NCBI GenBank assembly: GCA_951213105.1
Contig: OX578135.1
Location: 161,811,250-161,875,249, forward strand
Origin: Amaurobius ferox
Lineage: Eukaryota > Arthropoda > Arachnida > Araneae > Amaurobiidae
Direction of reading: 5' to 3'
Length of the DNA: 64,000 bases
Notes under the pieces: generated by a model
Databases searched by the model: none
What the model saw: only the letters and a program-made list of their open reading frames with translations
What the model was told of the DNA's origin: nothing
Shown here: piece by piece, positions 61,235 to 64,000 of the stretch
Layout: each line of letters opens with the position of its first letter
How positions within the stretch are numbered: position 1 is the stretch's first letter
Program-made: the position numbers and the translations under genes

Positions 61235-62071
61235 CATTGTTTTATATCTGCTCTACTCCTCTATCGTTTTTCCTTGAACTCTAGTTAACTCCGTGCGCCT
61301 CCCTGGCATTTGGGAACTCGCGTGTTATCGACGAACCTTTTTTACTCTGTGGTTAGGTGTTTGTTACCCCCCCCCCCCCTGTTCTCAAGCTCAAGGCCCT
61401 GCGCCCCTGGCGCACCTCTATCTCCCCTCTTTCCTCCTTTCTTTCGCTGGGTGCCTGCTTGGGCCCTAGCATTCTCCTCTTTCTGTAAGACTTGAGGAAG
61501 GGACGACCTCGGTCGCCACCCCCCCCCCCCCCAAGCGAACTTTAGTTTTTAAACCTTCACTCATGCTTCTCTCTTGTAGTACTTCTTTTTTCCTTTTCGC
61601 TCGGAGTTTAAAGGGGGGAATTCTTTCCCCTCCTGGGCACTCCGTAAAACCCCGTCCTTGAGAAATTCAATCCATTTTAAGTATTTTATTTACAACTTTC
61701 TAAACTTTTACATGGTTATATTTATATACACAAAGAATAAACTATTTACATTATGATAGGAGAAGTCAAAATTCTAGAACGCTATCCAAACTCGAAATAT
61801 TCTTGTGCTGATGCTGCCATCTACGAGACTTAATAATAACTAAATACTAATTAGTATAGATATTTTGATGATAAATGTACAAGTTATATGTAACATATAT
61901 GATGAAAATTAAAGAACCTTGCAGAAATCCATAGTGACATCTGCTCAGTGACTATCTAGATTTCCGTTTAACTATTTCTTAATGTATTTTGTTTCTGTTC
62001 TGATTTAACTTTCAAATATATGGCGAAAAATATAAAACAAGATGAAAATTTATAACACACACACACTACAA

Positions 62072-62135
62072 CTTCCCGGTCACACAAACAGCTGCTGAAA
62101 GCCTTCGGGTCAGTCGTGTGGTCTGGGTCTTCCAC
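62072..62135 (-). repeat. Short dispersed repeat, copy 3
   Basis: Complement of the unit at 3771 and 44167: ACTTCCCGGTCACACAAACA, GCTGCTGAAAGCCTTCGGGT, then AGTCGTGTGGTCTGGGTCTTC on the plus strand. Confidence 0.55.
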
Positions 62136-62460
62136 ATACGTATTTGAGACGACAATACAACATTTCATCAAATTTGAGTTGATGCTTTCCCCGGATTCTG
62201 ACTCACTTAAAGTGTACAAAGTGCTGCGTTTTTTTTTTTTTTTACATATTTTATCTAATAATAATTTTAAATAACACAAAATTATCGACACTGCTCGCAT
62301 TTGTAGCACTGACTGCATTAAAAGAGCAATGTTAAATGTTATGAGTTTGCTTATTAACAGTAATGAAAGAAGATAACCAGTCTCTGCCAATAAAACCCGG
62401 ATTTACCACATTATGATATCTATACACGAATTAGTTCGCAAAGTTTCTTAACGATTGTTG

Positions 62461-62517
62461 ATACTCACCTGACATGATTACGATTGCTGATACTTACCTG
62501 AAATGATTACGACTGCA
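62461..62517 (-). promoter_or_regulatory. Tandemly duplicated 5' splice site (29-bp unit x2)
   Basis: On the minus strand the unit CGTAATCATTTCAGGTAAGT with ATCAGCAAT is followed at once by CGTAATCATGTCAGGTGAGT with ATCAACAAT. The units differ at three positions. Each carries a consensus donor, CAG|GTAAGT (used boundary at 62498/62497) and CAG|GTGAGT (62469/62468). The first keeps the reading frame with the next exon; the second would add 29 bases and read GKYQQS then a stop. Confidence 0.8.
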
Positions 62518-62627
62518 TAGATTGGAAACACTGTACACAAATCTTTCTGGCTAAGCTCGATGATGGGCTTGTTCCTCAGAAAGAAGCTTTCGGCGGGACC
62601 ACATCGGACGTCCAGCAAGTCCAGCAC
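62498..62627 (-). CDS. Toll-like receptor, LRRCT end and first half of membrane helix
   Basis: This 130-base exon lies between acceptor TTGTTCTTTAG|G and donor TTTCAG|GTAAGT. It reads VLDLLDVRCGPAESFFLRNK, then PIIELSQKDLCTVFPIYAVV and IIS plus one base. D-V-RCG...LSQKDLC is the second half of a C-terminal leucine-rich-repeat cap, the extracellular module just outside the membrane in Toll receptors; its two Cys are conserved cap cysteines. YAVVIIS begins the membrane helix, completed by VCSVLIVLCIVCYC in the exon at 53350 after a phase-1 junction. The upstream leucine-rich-repeat exons are not in the window: 62628-64000 shows no coding match on the minus strand. Ligand binding and signalling are family knowledge only. 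Confidence 0.9.
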
Positions 62628-64000
62628 CTAAAGAACAAAAAAGTAACAGTATCTGTTGTATGTGTACTTGAATAATGGAATATCGATGCTAGTCATTTTG
62701 TCCCCTGCGCACGAAAATAGCTAGTAGATCTCTTCGCATGGAAATCGTATAGTGAGATCTAGATTAATCCTAAAGTATGTTCATAAGTATGTATATTATT
62801 GCAAATAACGGCATCCGTGGACCGCTTTCGCGCTTATTATATGCTTGTCTACATGAAATAGCGATATTTGCAATGACAGCAAGAAAACTTGCTATGTTGT
62901 ATCTAACGTCTATGGCAACCAACCAATTTAGTCTTACGGTTTCAAAATTTTTCGAAATTTAGCTCAGACTACACGAGGCTGCAAGAGTCAGGTTCACGCC
63001 CCTCCCCTACTGGCGGGTTCTATGACCATGTTCATTAGTATTTAAGGCCAGCCTAGCCGTTTAATGACCATCTTTTTAACTACTGTGTATAATTCCTGTA
63101 GGCAGTTGCTTCATAACTTCGCTCCCTATTGCTCGTTAGAAGCAACTTTCGTATAAGATATTGCTGCCATTTCTTTTTTCTATTTTTCATGAAATTCTTT
63201 TAAAAGATAAACAATCTGCAGAAGACAAATGTTAATGTAGAGAAGCCCGGGTCGCATAACGCACAGAATACTATATTAGTCTGTATACATATTAGTCTGT
63301 GGCATAACGGATTTAGTGACTACTTTTAAGAAACAGAGAAAGCAGGATTTCCTTAACTCTTGCTGGAGCCCCCTAGGAAAAACGGAATTCTAGTGCCTCC
63401 ACACCCCATAAAACTTTTATACTAAAAATGGCACATTGAACAAGGCTAACAAAGCTCAAAGCTTTCCCTCCTCTCAGTATTTGGTTACTTTACCTGTGAT
63501 CAAAAATGGTCGTGAATTTTCGAAGATATTTTCCATATTACATAATAAAAAAAGATGTTTGTTTCTGTGTGTGTGTGTGTGTTTGTGTGTGGCGGAAAAG
63601 CTAAGATCCAGCCACCAAATTCGGTATTGGGTTAGCTGAACTGTTTGTACAATAGACATCGACGAGACTTTTTTTAATTGGAATTAGTTTCTTAGTTATT
63701 TTATGTTAAAGCACGATATTGAGCAAATCTGTTCCTTAACGATCGAAAATATTATCACAGAGTTTCCATCTTGACATCATCGAAAAGATCGATAAACGTT
63801 CTTTCGAACGCTCTTTGAACCGATTCCGCCGGACAATTTCGTCTATATTTATTTATTTATGTATTTTTAAATATAAGTATACATCAAAATATTCATGTTT
63901 TTTTTATTTATTTTTATTTCGCCGCATCAAAGAAATAAGAAGATTAGTATAATTCTATAGTTTGCCAAAAAATATGGGTGCATATCTCCGCATTCCACTG
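62628..64000 (-). other. Upstream intron of the Toll-like receptor, no exon seen
   Basis: No leucine-rich-repeat or signal-peptide coding match on the minus strand. A Helitron-like 5' fragment is at about 63540-63660. The plus frame at 62777-62962 and others are not recognised. Confidence 0.6.
63540..63660 (+). mobile_element. Helitron-like 5'-end fragment
   Basis: TTACATAATAAAAAAAGATG, then TTTGTTTCTGTGTGTGTGTG and ATCCAGCCACCAAATTCGGT. The last block matches 14485-14500 (GACAGCCACCAAATTT). No 3' end was identified. Confidence 0.35.

Larger units (their letters stand above)
56140..61660 (+). mobile_element. Jockey-clade non-LTR retrotransposon (LINE), nearly full length
   Basis: GC-richer than its surroundings, with the two-ORF layout of jockey elements: a nucleic-acid-binding ORF1 with CCHC knuckles and an ORF2 with apurinic-type endonuclease and reverse transcriptase. 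The ends are approximate because no poly(A) tail was found. A similar string AAAGAACCTT lies at about 56096-56105 and 61911-61920, but it is not a secure target duplication. Several poly-C runs (56825-56836, 58493-58502, 58787-58796, 61369-61379, 61519-61533) occur, and at least two coincide with or lie near frame problems. It sits antisense to the Toll-like gene within its intron. Confidence 0.88.
53530..62497 (-). other. Toll-like receptor intron splitting the membrane helix (8968 bp)
   Basis: Donor TCAG|GTAAGTATC at 62497-62496 and acceptor AG at 53531-53530. It contains a tandem repeat, a doubtful hAT-like piece, a jockey LINE in the opposite orientation and a short repeat. The stretches 55150-56090 and 61660-62070 are AT-rich with no feature I can name. 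Confidence 0.87.

Noticed and set aside
56096..61920. AAAGAACCTT on both sides of the jockey element as a target duplication
   Set aside because: The right copy is about 680 bp beyond ORF2 in host-like AT-rich sequence with no poly(A) before it, and the surrounding similarity is imperfect over 30 bp. Too weak to set the ends.
1..64000. CRISPR arrays, operons, rRNA genes, bacterial promoters or terminators
   Set aside because: The window is intron-containing animal DNA. The tandem repeats present are satellites or microsatellites without spacer structure.

Overview
This is AT-rich, intron-rich animal DNA, most likely from an arthropod. The transposon mix and the Toll-type receptor suggest a chelicerate such as a spider, but nothing here fixes the species. 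Coding density is very low. I can support only two host genes, both partial, and they face each other. Almost everything else that can be recognised is transposon-derived.

Host gene 1 (+ strand, bases 1-9824) is the 3' part of a fatty-acid-hydroxylase/sterol-desaturase-family gene resembling FAXDC2. It has a penultimate exon (1-229) and a last exon (9671-9824) separated by a 9.4 kb intron. Host gene 2 (- strand, 62627 down to 27657) is the 3' part of a Toll-like receptor. I assembled it from four exons whose splice sites and phases all fit: end of LRRCT plus first half of the membrane helix (62498-62627), second half of the helix plus TIR box 1 (53350-53529), TIR box 2 (30353-30479), and the TIR C-terminus (27657-27933). 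Introns of 9.0, 22.9 and 2.4 kb stretch this part over 35 kb. The leucine-rich-repeat exons lie beyond base 64000.

Region by region. The FAXDC2-like intron holds a deleted piggyBac element (2445-3510), a decayed CGGBP1-like hAT transposase interrupted by a tRNA-derived SINE (4288-5880), a small foldback cluster (6629-7145) and a Helitron carrying three tandem SINE copies (7952-9538). The 18 kb between the two genes is AT-rich and holds two foldback/Helitron-type repeats and a broken P-element (THAP) transposase (about 19146-20780). The 2.4 kb Toll intron holds a 777 bp perfect-end hairpin and a minisatellite. The 22.9 kb intron holds nested Helitrons, a head-to-tail Helitron cluster, a 1.85 kb hAT element with a SINE inside it and a palindrome made from two mariner 5' ends. 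The 9.0 kb intron holds a higher-order tandem repeat next to the TIR exon and a nearly complete jockey-clade LINE (about 56140-61660) with reading-frame breaks.

No operons, CRISPR arrays, rRNA genes or free-standing tRNA genes are seen. I found no clearly novel gene system. The most useful observations are the reconstructed Toll gene with its atypical TIR, a 29-bp duplication that creates a second splice donor in the membrane-helix exon, and several transposon insertions whose empty sites are present as paralogues in the same window.
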